This document shows positions 23,056 through 35,626 of a DNA stretch of 64,000 nucleotides, piece after piece (position 1 is the first letter of the stretch; every line of letters starts with the position of its first letter). The stretch covers positions 1 through 64,000 of the forward strand of contig MU404189.1 of the NCBI GenBank assembly GCA_022695795.1, given 5' to 3'. Source of the DNA: Biscogniauxia marginata (Eukaryota; Ascomycota; Sordariomycetes; Xylariales; Xylariaceae). The notes beneath the pieces were generated by a model. That model was not told the origin of the DNA. It saw only the letters and a list, made by a program, of their open reading frames with translations, and made no database searches. Position numbers and translations under genes: made by a program.

Positions 23056-23907
23056 TTAAGCGGATAGCGGCGACGGTGCTTGTTGCGGGTAGAAGTTCTG
23101 CTGCTGCGGAGGCGCGTACATCTGTTGGTGAGGCGGAGGTGGCGAACCAGGTGTTGGATTGACTTGAGGATTTTGCGGTTGTATTTGGAATTTCTCACCG
23201 CCAACTGAGACTGCAGCCGCATGGGGAGGAGAGTTCGTTGAGGGAGAGGAACCTGGCATTGCCTTAAGACCGGCCTTGCGATGACGATGCAACATAACAC
23301 CGTGAATAGAGAGTGAGACAATATAGAGAATACTAGAATATGTTGGTTTTTTGTCCAGTTGCTTTCAGAGAATGATATAACTTACAACTGTACACCACCT
23401 AGACCAGCTGCAGCTGCTAAGCAGGCGACGTATGTGATAACTGCAGAGTCGTACCCGTCATAGCCATAATAATTATAGTAATCGTTGTAATCGTTGTAAT
23501 CGTCGTATAGCACAAAAAAGGATGCGACTTGTGCCGCTAGGATGCCGAACGAGACGAGCCAGAAGATAACTAGAAAGATATCCAGACCGAGGATAGCCCA
23601 GTAATTGAAGGCCTTCGGTGGACCGTAGTGGGCGACCAGGCAATATATACTGGTGATGAGGGTTGCAACAGCCTGAAAATAAGGTTAATACCTGAAAGTG
23701 ACATGCCGGGTGTCAATGAGGTTTACTGACAGTGAAAAGCATCAAAGCATCTCCAGCAAAGACAAAGTAAGTGACACCAAAAGCACACAGTCCCAAGCAG
23801 ACAAGCGCGATGATGAGTTGTATTATCCGGACAGCAATGAAACCCTTTGGATACAGAGGGATGTGCTCCTTCCCAGCAACCCGCTGGTTTGAATACTTGG
23901 ATGACAT
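23056..23907 (-). CDS. MARVEL-domain membrane protein
   Basis: Integral membrane protein of the fungal MARVEL type, a four-helix family linked to plasma-membrane domains and vesicle trafficking. Exons 23907-23731, 23672-23386 and 23332-23056 give 246 residues. Four hydrophobic spans are visible: about residues 24-55 (VRIIQLIIALVCLGL), 60-78 (TAVATLITSIYCLVAH), 85-115 (YWAILGLDIFLVIFW) and 138-170 (ITYVACLAAAAGL). The short loop before span 4 is an Asp/Tyr/Asn repeat (YDDYNDYNDYY). The cytosolic tail from HRHRKAG onward is rich in Pro and Gln and ends QQAPSPLSA. Splice joins are canonical (GTCAGT and GTAAGT donors). No specific partner can be inferred. Confidence 0.88.
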
Positions 23908-26900
23908 ATTTTCGAGGATACCGACACGGACTGAGGATAGTGAGAAAAACAGAAATATTGGGAGGGGTGTTAGTTATAGAATAATGGATTCGGAAGTATG
24001 GAAAAAAGATTCATGAAGCGAAGCAGGAGACAGAAAATTCTCCTAAAGTGTCAAGAAGGGACTTAGTTCCCATATGAATAAGACCCTACAGGTAGTAGAC
24101 CCCGAACCCCAGCTCAAGGGCTTGCCAAGGCTACTGAGATGCTTGATGATAGGAGTCTCAGGCAGTGTCACAGTGAGCAAAGCAGATTTTGGCGACGTGA
24201 TTCACTGGTGGATACCGGCAGCTAGAGGTTAAGGTACAGCCACTCCTCCCTTGGACGGCCAGGTTGTCGGCACCAACTTTAGCGAGACAGGGTATGTAAC
24301 TAATAGGGTCTTATATAAATTTCAGTACATAAATTTTGTACCTGCCTTCCACTTTGTAAAATACCACTGCCTCCAACGTCCCTATAGCATGCTACACCTA
24401 AATTCCGCTTCACTAGGCACATCCTATTACCCAAAGGTCTCGTAGTGAAGTCGCTGATCGGCAGTTGGGTTGGTGCCGAAGGGGATGCAGTCGATAAAAT
24501 GGCTAAGGCTGGCCTAGCCCTGGTCTTTGGTATCAACAATAGAATATCTCCCAAGAGGCAAGGTGCGTAAGGCAGCTAGTCAAGTCGGGTTACGGGTTGA
24601 AATTTGTCCAATAGCCTGCGTTAATTAGACCAGTCAGGTTATTTAAAATGCTGTGCTTTGCAGCACCCTATGATCCGTTCCGTATAAAAAGGAACACCAA
24701 CTTATGTCAAAGCAGCTCAGTCTTAACTCGCTGTTTATGGTCCTAAAGAGACACGAATAATAGGAAATTTGGATGAAAGTAGATATGTAGGCCCCGCAAA
24801 CAACCAACATAGACCAACCAGATTTGCAAGCACCCTGCATATGCGTTGTAAAAACGAGATGAGACTACATGTATTGGTGGAGATGAGTTGATGATGCGGC
24901 TGAAATTTCGTGGACGGTCATGAGATGTGATGGGATACAGTAGTAAGTATGTAGAGTGCGTACCCTGTCAGCTGAACCAGGGTTATTTATAACACAGTTC
25001 GAAAGGGCACTGTGCGGAAAAACGCCATCCTGGCTTAATAGTCAATATGGATTACTACCTACGCAGACGATGGTTTAGATGTCCTAGATTCTATACTACA
25101 TATAATATAGAAACCTGGTAAGAAAGAAAGTTGCAGATAGTTTACCAGACCGAAGCGGCTATTAATTAGGATATTTTTATATATACCTAATGTTAAGGTG
25201 AAGTTGAAAAAGGAACAAAGAAGCCATAATAGAGCATTATGGACATTTACACGAGTACAACTAAAGAGTTCTGAACTTGAGCTAACCATTAGTTGGGTCC
25301 ATATTTTTCTATTTATTTTCCGAACATACTTGTGTATCACTCAGTCGAACTTGACGAGTATATAAAGCTCTTGTGCTTTCCTATAGAAAAAACGTAGATA
25401 TTTCCTCAAGTCATTAGACTAAAACGATGGGTACGGCGATACTGTCCTCGATGGTCCACTGCGCAGCAAAGATACTGGGCCTATGAATTTTCCGAAGCGG
25501 CGCCTCCAGCTAGGGCGTCGCACCGCAGAGCACAGTCTCTCACGCGACGAAGTCGATACTGTTTCAACTATCCCGTAAGAGGCTGAAGCAAGCGAGAGAA
25601 TCCACTGATAGCGCAGTAAGTCGCCAGCCCAAGCTGAGTTTGGCAGAGCTGGGCTCAGGGGCCCCCAGCGCCTACACTATGGGTAGTACACTAGATCTAA
25701 TTTAATCTTGGGGATCGGAGTTCGAACGCCCAATCAAACCGCTTGCGGCCGAGGGTCCCTTGTTACTTTCAACTTGTAAGACGGCCTAGAGTTATGCCAC
25801 ATCTACCCAACTCACAACCGTGGACCCTCCCAGAAATATACTCTAGGTATTATTGGCTTAACCTCGTATTTGGTTTCTGCAGTGCCTTTCGCCAAGCGCC
25901 GCCAGCTGTCTTTTTTTTAAACTTTTCTTTTCAATGAAACATAGATATGGTTAAGTACCTGCAAGAAGCCTCAGTTATTCCTACACGCCTGCATGGTGGC
26001 CGAATCCGGGCGCCACGTTCTTGATACAGAGAGATGAATGTCTCAGGTAGCGTACCTACCTATGTACATGCAATTACGCACTAGGAGAGTTCTGACTAGT
26101 ACAATTTATCTCCGAGAAGAACTATGGCTTGATCTCATGAAACCAAACCGGGAATCCCCTAGCAATTTGCGTAAGAAGCCCCTTTTCAATTTGGTGTAGG
26201 CTACGGATGTGTGCGAGTATATACTTCCTCAAATTCGAAGGGGGTGGGGTTTTCGTTTTTTTGGGCGCGACGAGCACCCTTATGGATACTTCGGGACCAA
26301 GCACTTCGCGTTTGTAAGCCGTTTTTCGTCTAGCTACTGAGATTAGGAGGCGTTTGTGTCGCTCCATGCCAGAATCCTCTCATTCGTATACTCATTAACG
26401 ATATCAATCTATACATAACGTACTGAGAAACCTCGGCCTCAGCCTACGCGTAAGCCCTATATTATTTCCGATCCTTCCATAGGGTCATATCGCTCTATGC
26501 TCCTGCCATCCCATCAAGAAGTACCCGGTCACTATACTAGATATCGATATCGATCTAGTCTAAAGGAGCCTCTCAGAACTCCTGCGGTCTCCTAGACGTT
26601 AATTCACACCTCATGCCTATTTATTGCTAATGCTAATGCATATAATCACTGGTTATTTTCAAACTGGAAAGTCACATAATGTCGAGATCTGTGTCTCACG
26701 TAGCAACAGAAACTATTCTGAGATTATGTGTCCAAGAGTATGTTTGTGTATCCACGTCTTACCTTATAAATCTTTCAGGAGGTAGTCTTCACACTCGCTA
26801 GAAGAGACAATCGGCAACTTGCAAATGGTTCGAAGGTCCTTTTCATGTGCTTCATATATGATATGACATATTTTGTGCAACATCATTCCATCTGTAAACA

Positions 26901-29900
26901 TGAGCTATTGTTTTGACCTACCTATGTACCTGCTTGATCTATTCCAGCACTTAGTTATCGACCCCAACCTAACCTTAAAATGTTCCCATTACGAAGCGGC
27001 TTCTGTCCATCCCTATAGACCGCGGATCATGTTCACGATGAAACCTTACTTGTCCGAGTTTGCTGTGGTATGCCATGTTGACGTCGGCGGTAGTGCTCTA
27101 ATAGCCTTCAAATAAGAGGCTTGCCAAAGAAGGGACGTTCTGGGCCCCGAGCACGAAGACATCCTTTATATAGACAATGACACTTAGAAAGTCATCCGTA
27201 GTTTGTCAACGCTACGGCAGCATACGTCGATCATATGCAAGGTACATACTTTAGCAAATCAGTGTGAGAAGGAGAATTATGACATTTTACGTAATGGATG
27301 TATCGTAAATAATTAAGGGATCATATTGTCCCTATAGTTCCTGTGCGGGAATAGATCCACAACACAGTTACCTCAAAGCATGCATATTTCGAAATTTCTC
27401 TCGGGTAGGTGCAATGAAAGAACGCATGCTACTTCTCGGCCAAAATGATACGAAGACAGGACTTGTTCATACCTCTGTCGTTAACATGAACGAGTCCTAC
27501 GTTAGCCCTGTAACTCTAGGGTATGGTAGGAAGAGCCGACATCGAGGGATCAAAAAGTGACGTCGTTAACAAGGCTTGGCTAACACAAGCCAATTCCATT
27601 CTACCCACATGAATCAACTAAAAAAAACCTACTCCTATCTATACCTTGGCACATGCAGGCTTTCATACGTAAGGCACCGTCTCCTGTGGATGTAGCCCGT
27701 ACCTTAGACAGGAGTCAGTCACCTAAAAAGAATCCCCACCAACACAGCATACGGCTTTATAATTTTGTTGTTTTTGGCATTGACGACTGCAGCATGAAAT
27801 GATTGGGGGCTGTTTTTAATCATGTAGCTGCTACAGTAATGTGTATGCGGCAGGGCTCGAGCAGCAGTTTGCACATTTCTCATTAGTGATGAAGGATTCT
27901 AGAATGTGGTCGTAAGAGACATCACCGGTATTCAAGCTTGAAGTGACAAGATGATGAATGGTAAGCATCCTGCCGATCCGCATCCTCCTTATGTCCGGTT
28001 TACATTAGCCATTGATGTGTGAGTACATTGCCTGTCTTGGTTGTTTCATCAAGGACTGTATCATTCTGAAGGATGGGATTGGTGAAATCTCGGATGAATG
28101 CAAGGCAAGAGAACCTACAGGGTTGTTCTTGTGATGCGCTATGACAGCTGCAGAGACACTTTTATTGAGTTTGTAGTGGGGATCAGATGATGCGCACGGA
28201 TTTGTTATGAAATCCATCGAAACATGTAGGTATTGCTTGTCTTGCTGTTCCCTATCAGGGCAGGCGTCGTCAAGGGTCAGATCTGATAGGATGTCGAATA
28301 GTTTGTCCTTCAGGTTCATAGTGATCAACCGCTAACGATATGCTCATGCAATGAATAAACTTAGATTAAAGATTACCCTAATGCTATAATAGAGCACAAG
28401 GGCCGGGAAGAAGATAGAGTATCATTCGGCCAGTGAATTAAGCCAGGACTCTTATCTGCTTCATAGGGGGTTATGAAATATCCAGATCTACTATAGTATA
28501 TAGGATCTTGATGAAGATAGAGTTCGAATGGTAAAAAAGTATGCAAAGCTTGTTTGACCTACTGGTTTGATTTCATGAAAAGGTTCAGACGGTTTTAAGC
28601 ATGGATATTGTCAAGGCTTGCTATAAGAAAGTACCACGATACATGGATCAACAACGCTGGCAAGAGGGACGCCGTGACCTGTTTTACTCCCTCCAAGGAT
28701 TTCTAAAGAGTATGCCCGAGAAGGCATATCAAGGAGCACTTACGTGGCATGCTGGATAGGTCTAGTTGATGCTCTTTTCCTATTGACTGGGTAGTCTAAG
28801 TGCGCGATACGGGCCTCCTGTCATCGCCGATGTGCGCACCAACTGCTATCCAGGCCATTTATCTAGAAACGTCAAGAATCTAGACCTTTGAAAGTCCCGG
28901 TAATCATTTAGATCCTCCATCTCGGGAATTACATGCATGCATTTCATGCAGCATCATAGTGCAGGTTGCGCAACAAGGTCCAAGTTGCTGCTGACCAACG
29001 CCGCCATCGTACATAGTCTAGATCCACTGTCCAACATCTTATGGGAAGTCCTAGGCTATAGGAGCAGTATAATACATTAGCATACCCATAGTTAACTCAC
29101 CTATCACTTTGTCTCGGTTGGGAACATGGGTATCTCTAGGCTCAGCATCATCCCGAATGCCTAGGGTCTTCCTAAAAGAGTACCGGCATAAGGCTGAGTT
29201 CACCTAGAGAAATGGGGAAAATCGAGATGGAGAAAGGGACAAGTGACATATCGAAATGACTAAATATGTCCATGCTCACATGTCGTCTGTCCGTCCACAC
29301 TAAGAGATGGGATATCTCATGACAATAAATACCTCGGACAAAGGCATAAAATGCGCTATCGGGTTTTTCTTTCGGTCCGCGGAGGGGAAAGGTGCGGGAG
29401 GATCCGGCCGCGGCTTGACAACCTTCGGGAGCTGACGCAAAGGTTACCGAGATTGCTTGAAAGTTTGTTTTCACGATGACCCAGGCAAAGGGCTGAGGTT
29501 GTTACATAAGACAAACTGTCTTACCGCCCTCTTGTCCCTCCCCTCTCCCAGGCCTGCATAACTTGGCTAAGTCAAGAAACTTAATGCGTCCCCAGACGAG
29601 GCCGAGCGGACTTCTTCATACGCCTAGTATACCATCACCACCATGACACTATACACTTTGGTCTCATTATACTGAGTTATGCAATCAATAGTGCCTAGCA
29701 TACGGCGGCAATATGATGTGATGAGCGGGAGTAGGGATGATAGCGCATTGCGGTCCGTGGAAAGCAGACCCATTCTCCATCAAATGATCGCCATCAAGCG
29801 AGATTGGCCTCAGCGTAGCAGACATGCCGACCGAAGACCCGGCGATCCACCACGGCTACGAACCTTAACGTATGACTGATGACATGATACTTCCAAGCTT

Positions 29901-30408
29901 AACTACGTAAGGGTGGAGAGGGGTCCAAGATGGGGAGCTTTTCATACCCAACTTTACTTTATTAGCTGCCTAGAGGTTTCAGGGTTCGATATTGAAAATG
30001 AAGGAGAAAATAAGGGCGGGCCGAACCATAGGATGCAGAAACTCTCCAGGCAAGATTCTGTGAGCCACGGTCCAACCACGTGTCACACATATATGAGAGA
30101 GAATTTCCAATGTGGAAACCCCATTCCCTATCACATGAGGCTCAATTCCTTGACTAGCTCACCCATATCAATGTTATCAATCTATGATCCTTGTGGAACT
30201 CTATTAATTTATTGCAACAAAGTGAATTGGACGTAGAGAGGGCGAGTGGATGCTCAAGGCGTATAGTCTTGCTTATCTCTCTCCTATTTATAAGATAACC
30301 TTCTCACCCTCAACCACTTCGCCCACGATAACAACTATAATTAAGAAAGCACCAGCCGATTTACCAGGCACACATCACGACGACGACAATCACCGCCACG
30401 AGTACAGC
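23908..30408. other. 6.5-kb gene-poor region
   Basis: No gene I can support with confidence. Base composition is ordinary rather than RIP-like. A 105-codon frame inside it (see the entry at 28005) is the only mildly protein-like stretch. The last few hundred bases should hold the promoter of the Myb/SANT gene. Confidence 0.45.
28005..28319 (-). CDS. Possible small hypothetical protein
   Basis: A 104-residue open frame starting MNLKDKLFDILSDLTL at the ATG at 28319 has balanced amino-acid use and an acidic helical start, unlike the noise frames around it. No family, motif, signal peptide or membrane segment is recognised. It stands alone in a 6.5-kb gene-poor stretch. It may be a chance frame or one exon of a larger gene. 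Confidence 0.22.
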   Translation of the reverse strand: MNLKDKLFDILSDLTLDDACPDREQQDKQYLHVSMDFITNPCASSDPHYKLNKSVSAAVIAHHKNNPVGSLALHSSEISPIPSFRMIQSLMKQPRQAMYSHING

Positions 30409-31230
30409 ATGTCCTTTACTACACCCAACAGTCCGACCTTCGGCGGCGGCAGCAACGCCTCAAGCCATCATCATCATCGTCATCATCATCACTACCACCA
30501 CCACTACCACCACATTAATAATCACCATACTAAGCGGCGTTGGTCTGAGATAGAGGACAAGATCCTGAAGGAGGCCGTATCTCGGCACGGCGTGAACCAA
30601 TGGGACGGCGTGGCACGACTAATCTGGACCAAGAGCGCGGACGAGTGCCGGGCGCGGTGGGCCGAGCTCGTACCAGTCCTACATGACAACCTCGCCGAAG
30701 AGGCAGCAGCCCTGATGGCGGCGGACCCTCCCCCGTCCTCCCCCCCCTATTACTCTTCCTTCGACGACGAAGGAAGAGAAGAAGAAGAACAACAACAACA
30801 CCAACGCCATCGGCGACGAGAACGACGACGCGAGGGCGCCAAGACGGAGGGAGCACCACCCTCGCCGACGCAAGACGGGACCGCGACGGGCAGCTCAGGC
30901 ACCAGCGCCCGGATCCGACGGAACACGGAGCCGTCGCAGGCACGGCGGACGCTGAGCCAGAGGCGCGCGTGGCGGGCACCTCACCCCCTGATGGTGCCGT
31001 CCTCGCCGCCCCCGGTGCCCCAGCTAGTGAGCGCCAGCACGAGCACGACGACCAGCCGCAGCTTCAGCTTTGGCTTCGGCTTCAGCTTCGGCAGCCCCGG
31101 GATACTGTCGCCGCGGGGTCGCCAGAGCCGGAGCCCGGGCTCGTCGCGGGACGTGTCGCGGGACGTGTCGCCGACGCGGGTTATCGTCCCGTGCGCTCCG
31201 GAATCAGAAAAGAGGATTCGGCAGACCTAA
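30409..31230 (+). CDS. Single-repeat Myb/SANT protein with His-rich N-terminus
   Basis: Probable nuclear DNA- or chromatin-binding protein with one Myb/SANT repeat. The ATG at 30409 gives 273 residues without introns; an in-frame ATG at 30250 would add 53 residues of less protein-like sequence. Near the N-terminus is a His-rich tract (residues about 23-42), directly followed by the Myb repeat KRRWSEIEDKILKEAV, NQWDGVARLI, SADECRARWAEL with three spaced tryptophans typical of the fold. The rest is disordered: acidic/Gln/Arg stretch, Ser/Thr-rich region, and a repeat of Phe-Gly pairs (FSFGFGFSFG). Coding GC is clearly higher than in flanking DNA. The target is unknown. Confidence 0.75.
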   Translation: MSFTTPNSPTFGGGSNASSHHHHRHHHHYHHHYHHINNHHTKRRWSEIEDKILKEAVSRHGVNQWDGVARLIWTKSADECRARWAELVPVLHDNLAEEAAALMAADPPPSSPPYYSSFDDEGREEEEQQQHQRHRRRERRREGAKTEGAPPSPTQDGTATGSSGTSARIRRNTEPSQARRTLSQRRAWRAPHPLMVPSSPPPVPQLVSASTSTTTSRSFSFGFGFSFGSPGILSPRGRQSRSPGSSRDVSRDVSPTRVIVPCAPESEKRIRQT

Positions 31231-32821
31231 TATACTACCTAATATCCGATCTCTACATACATCATATTTCTTTAATGTACCTCGTAATATACCCGGTAGC
31301 TCTTGGAAGCTATAAATTGGAGGAGGGTGGGGGGGGGGGGAGAGATTACAGGGAAGATGGGAGAAGGAAAGAAGGAGAGAGACAGAGAGATAAAAATGAT
31401 ACCCAATAGAAGCAAGAAGTCATATATTATACCACATACAATGATAAACGGGAGGACACGGAATAGAAGCCATATATCTTCATATAAAAGGAACGAAAAC
31501 AGGAACTACCAAACGAATTCAACGAATTAAATGAATGTCAGATAGCTAGGAGGGATCTAAAGAATTAGTTTATCAACCCAAAAACCTGTGTCTGTGTACA
31601 GTATGTGTGTATGTGCATTCCCAATAGAGACAACAGCAACAACGACAACAAAAGAAAGTTCATGCTGATCACAGCTATCGCGATCTTCTTGCTCTGGGCT
31701 GCCTCGCCCGCCTTGAATAATAACACCTAATCCGGTCACCGAAACGCTTCCCAAATACGTATTCTTATTATCAAACCAAATGGCAGGCCCTGGTTTGTTT
31801 AGTCGGGAGATAATACCACGACGACTTATCCGTCAATATCAAATCTCTCTCTCTCACATATATATAGCATCCGAACGCCCTTGAGAATTTATTAACCACT
31901 CTCTCTTCTTTTCCAACTCACCAAGCTACAAACCCCAAACGACGATGAATAATCTGTTTTATCACGAAGACGGTCAAAAAACAAAACGCTGCTCAGGAAT
32001 ATCAAATAATAGTCAGTCCATTGAACTAGCTAAGCCCCTTCCCTCCTCTCCTCCCCTTCATTTTCATACCAGCAGAACTACCAAGTAGCAAAGGGATACA
32101 ATACGTGTCTAATGCCTACCACAATGAATCTCTTGTTCTGACTCGGGCTCTCGGTATTTACCATCGTCCGGAATTTCGTCACGCCGCACATTTTAAGCCT
32201 TTCTTGTATTTTAATTTCCCCGTACAGCTGCCAACCGAACCCTCCGTCATTCATGCATATATTATAAGCTCTAAAGGAGGGAGAAGAATCGAGAAGGAAA
32301 AGATAAATAAAAGGTTCTTCTCCACTCCTGTTGAGCTCATTCAATGCGCCCCGAGACCTGTTAAAAAGCCCACCCCTATATTTCTTCCTCCAGTCAATGC
32401 TTCGTCTCGTTCTTCTCTCTAACCCTCTAAACCAGTCCGATAAGTTCCCCAGAGAAAAAAAAAAGATGAAATAAAAATCATAACCCACGACGAAAAAGAA
32501 AAAACACCCGCTGGACCCAGCCAAATTCATATACGATGTACAGTCAATATCGAGGGAGGGTATCCGCCGAAGTGGGAGAGAAGAATTAATAATAGCATTG
32601 ATCTTTAAAATAAGCGTGCCGCGTCAAATCGACTAAAACGACCGGGTTTGAAATAGTAAAGGACCGAAATACGGTGTAATTAGCTCAGTTTGGTCCGCCA
32701 AAGAAAAGCTCACGGGGTATCATCTCATTGACTCTAAAGAGAAAATGGAAAGATTGGTTGCGATCCGGAATCAGAAGAAGAGACAAGGCGGAGGCGCAAA
32801 CCTGGCTCGTTTAACTCGATT
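31231..32821. other. Gene-free spacer between Myb/SANT gene and SPA2
   Basis: Only noise frames. Contains a G-run near 31329-31340, a purine-rich stretch (31340-31400) and a short CT run near 31842-31855. It holds the 3' regions of both convergent flanking genes. Confidence 0.5.
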
Positions 32822-35626
32822 CTAAGAGAAATCGTCTGCGGTTGGTGACATGAAGCCGCGATCAACACGTTGAACTAGCTCCTTAGTCTCACGTGCGATC
32901 TCGAAGGCGATCGGTGGTAAGGTCTGCGTCCACATCCGCCATTCTCTATCATTCTCTCCGAGACCGCGGGAAGCTAGCTCCTTGCCTTGTTCACCAGACT
33001 CGATTAAGCGCTCTCGACAGGCCGCTAGACGGTCAAGCATCTCATCACTGTTCCCGGCGGCGTCTGCCTCAGAGACAACCCTTCCGACAACGTCGGCAAT
33101 GGAGTTGATCTGGTCGTTGATCTGCTGGATCGGAGCATCACCACGAATATATCCAACTAGGCCTTGGATGTTCTGGACCAGAATAGCGGTCTGATCTTCA
33201 AGATAGATTTTGAGATCTTCCTTCCTCGTATCGCGTACCCCATAGCCGTTAGAAGCCGCCGAGAGGTTCTTGTCAAGTCCCATGTAAGCCATACCTCCCA
33301 TACCATTCATTTGGCCATTTCCTCTCAGGCTGTACTGATCGGATTCCCTAGGCGAGTTTAAAGGACTGTATGCAGAAGAGGTGGCGCTATCACGAAATCC
33401 TTGGAGACCTTGAAACCGTGGAGGCGGCTCGAGAGGCGATTCCTGTGGTTTTGCGTAGATGTCTTGTTGCTGCGATGTGGTGGTGCGGTTAGAGAAAAAG
33501 GCAGCAGATTCGACAGGAGTGATGTTGCCGTCCTCCTCTTCTTCGAGCTCGCCGACAGGCGTGGGGCGGATCTTAACTATCCGCAACAGCTCGACTAAAG
33601 CAGCAACGAGATGCGAGGCGGCCGCGTCGAGAAGAGAGACAGGCGAGATACCAGCAGCAGTGGCGAAATTCTTGGAGGCAGTGATAAGATTGTTGGCCGT
33701 AGCAGATACGCGGTTTCTGAGCTTCTGCTGTTGATGAACGAAGTCTTCGTCACTTGACTGGGATTCATCAATATCCTTTGTAATGCGCCGAACACTGACT
33801 ATGACCGACTTCATAGAGTCAATCACTTTGTCTGGGAGCTCCGTTCGAGCTCTACGCAACAGCTCGTCGATGGCGATTTGGAACTTGGTGATGTGAACAT
33901 CCTTAACGAGGCCATTGCTTTCCATAAAGCCCTTTTCCTGCACATACTTAGCCGCATCTTCGATCGAGAGTCCTATCGAGGTTGCCCGGAGACTGCGGAG
34001 TTGGGTCTTGTTACGGGCATAGCGGTTTCGCCAGTCACGTACTTCCTGCTCCAGCTGCTCGATTGTCTTTTCCAGCTCGGCTTGCCTCTCCCAAGCCGGA
34101 CTGTGTTGCTGGGAAAGCTCCTTCATTTCCATCAGGAATTCTCGAGCTTCGCGGCGGGCGTCCTCCGTAACTTGCTGTTGCTCCTGAAGAGCCAGGCGCA
34201 AGTCCTCGTTCTCGCGCACAAGCTCGGAATTATCTCCTGCACCTGCAACTCTGCTATTCTGCTGGGCGTTTTCAAGTTCCTCCCGCAGTTTCCGCGACTC
34301 CATAGCATGATCGTCCCTCACGCGGTCAAGTTCATCCCGCATTGAATCGTTTAGGTTTCGTGCCTCGGTCAGTTTGTTCTCCAGGTCGACACGCAAGTCG
34401 TCCCATTCCTTCCTCTCGTTATTTATCGCATTGGCCCGCGACCGTTCGCCATCCACCAAGTTATTGATCTCGTCGTCCTTCTTTCGCATTTGGTCCTCCA
34501 TGCCATCAATCTTCTCACGAAGCTCTCGCACCTGGTTTTGGTAATCATCGATAAGTTTTTTATCGACCTGGGGGCATGTGTCAGCAATTCACAGATACCA
34601 AAGCGCAGGTTACCGAAAACTTACATCGGATATGACTCCGTTCGTACCAGCGCTCCTCTTGCTGTCACGATTACTAGCCCGGTAGACATCGTTTTCATCG
34701 TTTGACCCGCCTATATCGTCATCTTCCTCTAACATTGTGCTCTTATTCGGCACGATTGTGTTGCTCTGAAATTGCTTGGGCAGTGGTCGGTCAAAGTTAC
34801 CGTTAGGAAGACCGGGTGAAGGAGGCACGTAATCACCATTCATCCTCAGTGGTCCTGCCGAACGGATCGAACTCGCGTCCGATGGTCTTCGCATTCCACG
34901 CCCCGGCCGTGGCATGCCCATTCCGCTGGACGGTGTTCCCGCTCGACTCGGAAGGCTACCACTCATTCGAGGCGGAGAATCACCCGTGACAAATCGAGGA
35001 ATGCGCCTCTCCAACTCGCAGAAGACATCTGTGGCCAGATCTCTGAATCTAGGCGAACCAAGTGTTGACAGCTTCTGGCGCGCTTGATTGCGCTTTGGGT
35101 GAAACGTATTCTCTGGCATCAGGTAGGGTGGCGGTCCGGCTGCGGGAGGAGCACCAGGGGGGGGTCTCTTCATCTGCCGTCGCATCAATTCGTCGAAAAC
35201 GTCGGTGGATAGTTCGAGAAACTGGACAGAGGACAAGCGCAATAACTTATCGCGTGCTTTGTTTGGAGGCGGGTTGGCTCGGCCATCTTTGGATGTCGAT
35301 GCTAGATATCTCCTGAGCGCGACATAGTGTTCTCCTAGCACATTTTCAGTGCTCTCCTGTATTATACTCCGTCCGCTCTCACTTCTGGCGTAGGTACTGG
35401 AACGGCCGATCGAAGGCGGAGGTGAGGGGGCGCCGACACTCATGTTGCCGGGGGAAAAGCTGTTCATGTTTGCGTTGGAACCACCGGAGTCCGGGGGCGA
35501 CATTAGACCGCGATTGTTGGGGTAAGGGCCGTCGTTATCGATATTCTGGTATTTGGAGATGCCAGACCATTCGCTGCTACCGCCGCCTACGGAGACTGGT
35601 GACAGCGGCGCATTTCGAGTGTTCAT
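32822..35626 (-). CDS. SPA2: Polarisome scaffold Spa2
   Basis: Polarity scaffold of the polarisome, located at hyphal tips and septa, where it links the formin, MAPK components and actin regulators. Exons 35626-34625 and 34567-32822 give 915 residues. Two Spa2-homology/GIT repeats are present: residues about 122-150 (KARDKLLRLSSVQFLELSTD) and 179-208 (QARQKLSTLGSPRFRDLATD), which bind MAPK kinases in yeast. Between and after them is Pro/Ser-rich disorder. A long coiled coil spans about residues 340-540, and the C-terminal third has the conserved helical domain (AIDELLRRARTELPDKVIDS; RETKELVQRVDRGFMSP). The single 57-bp intron is canonical and keeps the frame. Length and domain order match filamentous-fungal Spa2. 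Confidence 0.95.

Noticed and set aside
29172..29474. 100-codon minus-strand frame
   Set aside because: No motif and no neighbouring exon; composition like random frames nearby.
32078..32530. 150-codon minus-strand frame next to SPA2
   Set aside because: Homopolymer-driven Phe/Gly/Arg composition, no splice link to SPA2 and no family.
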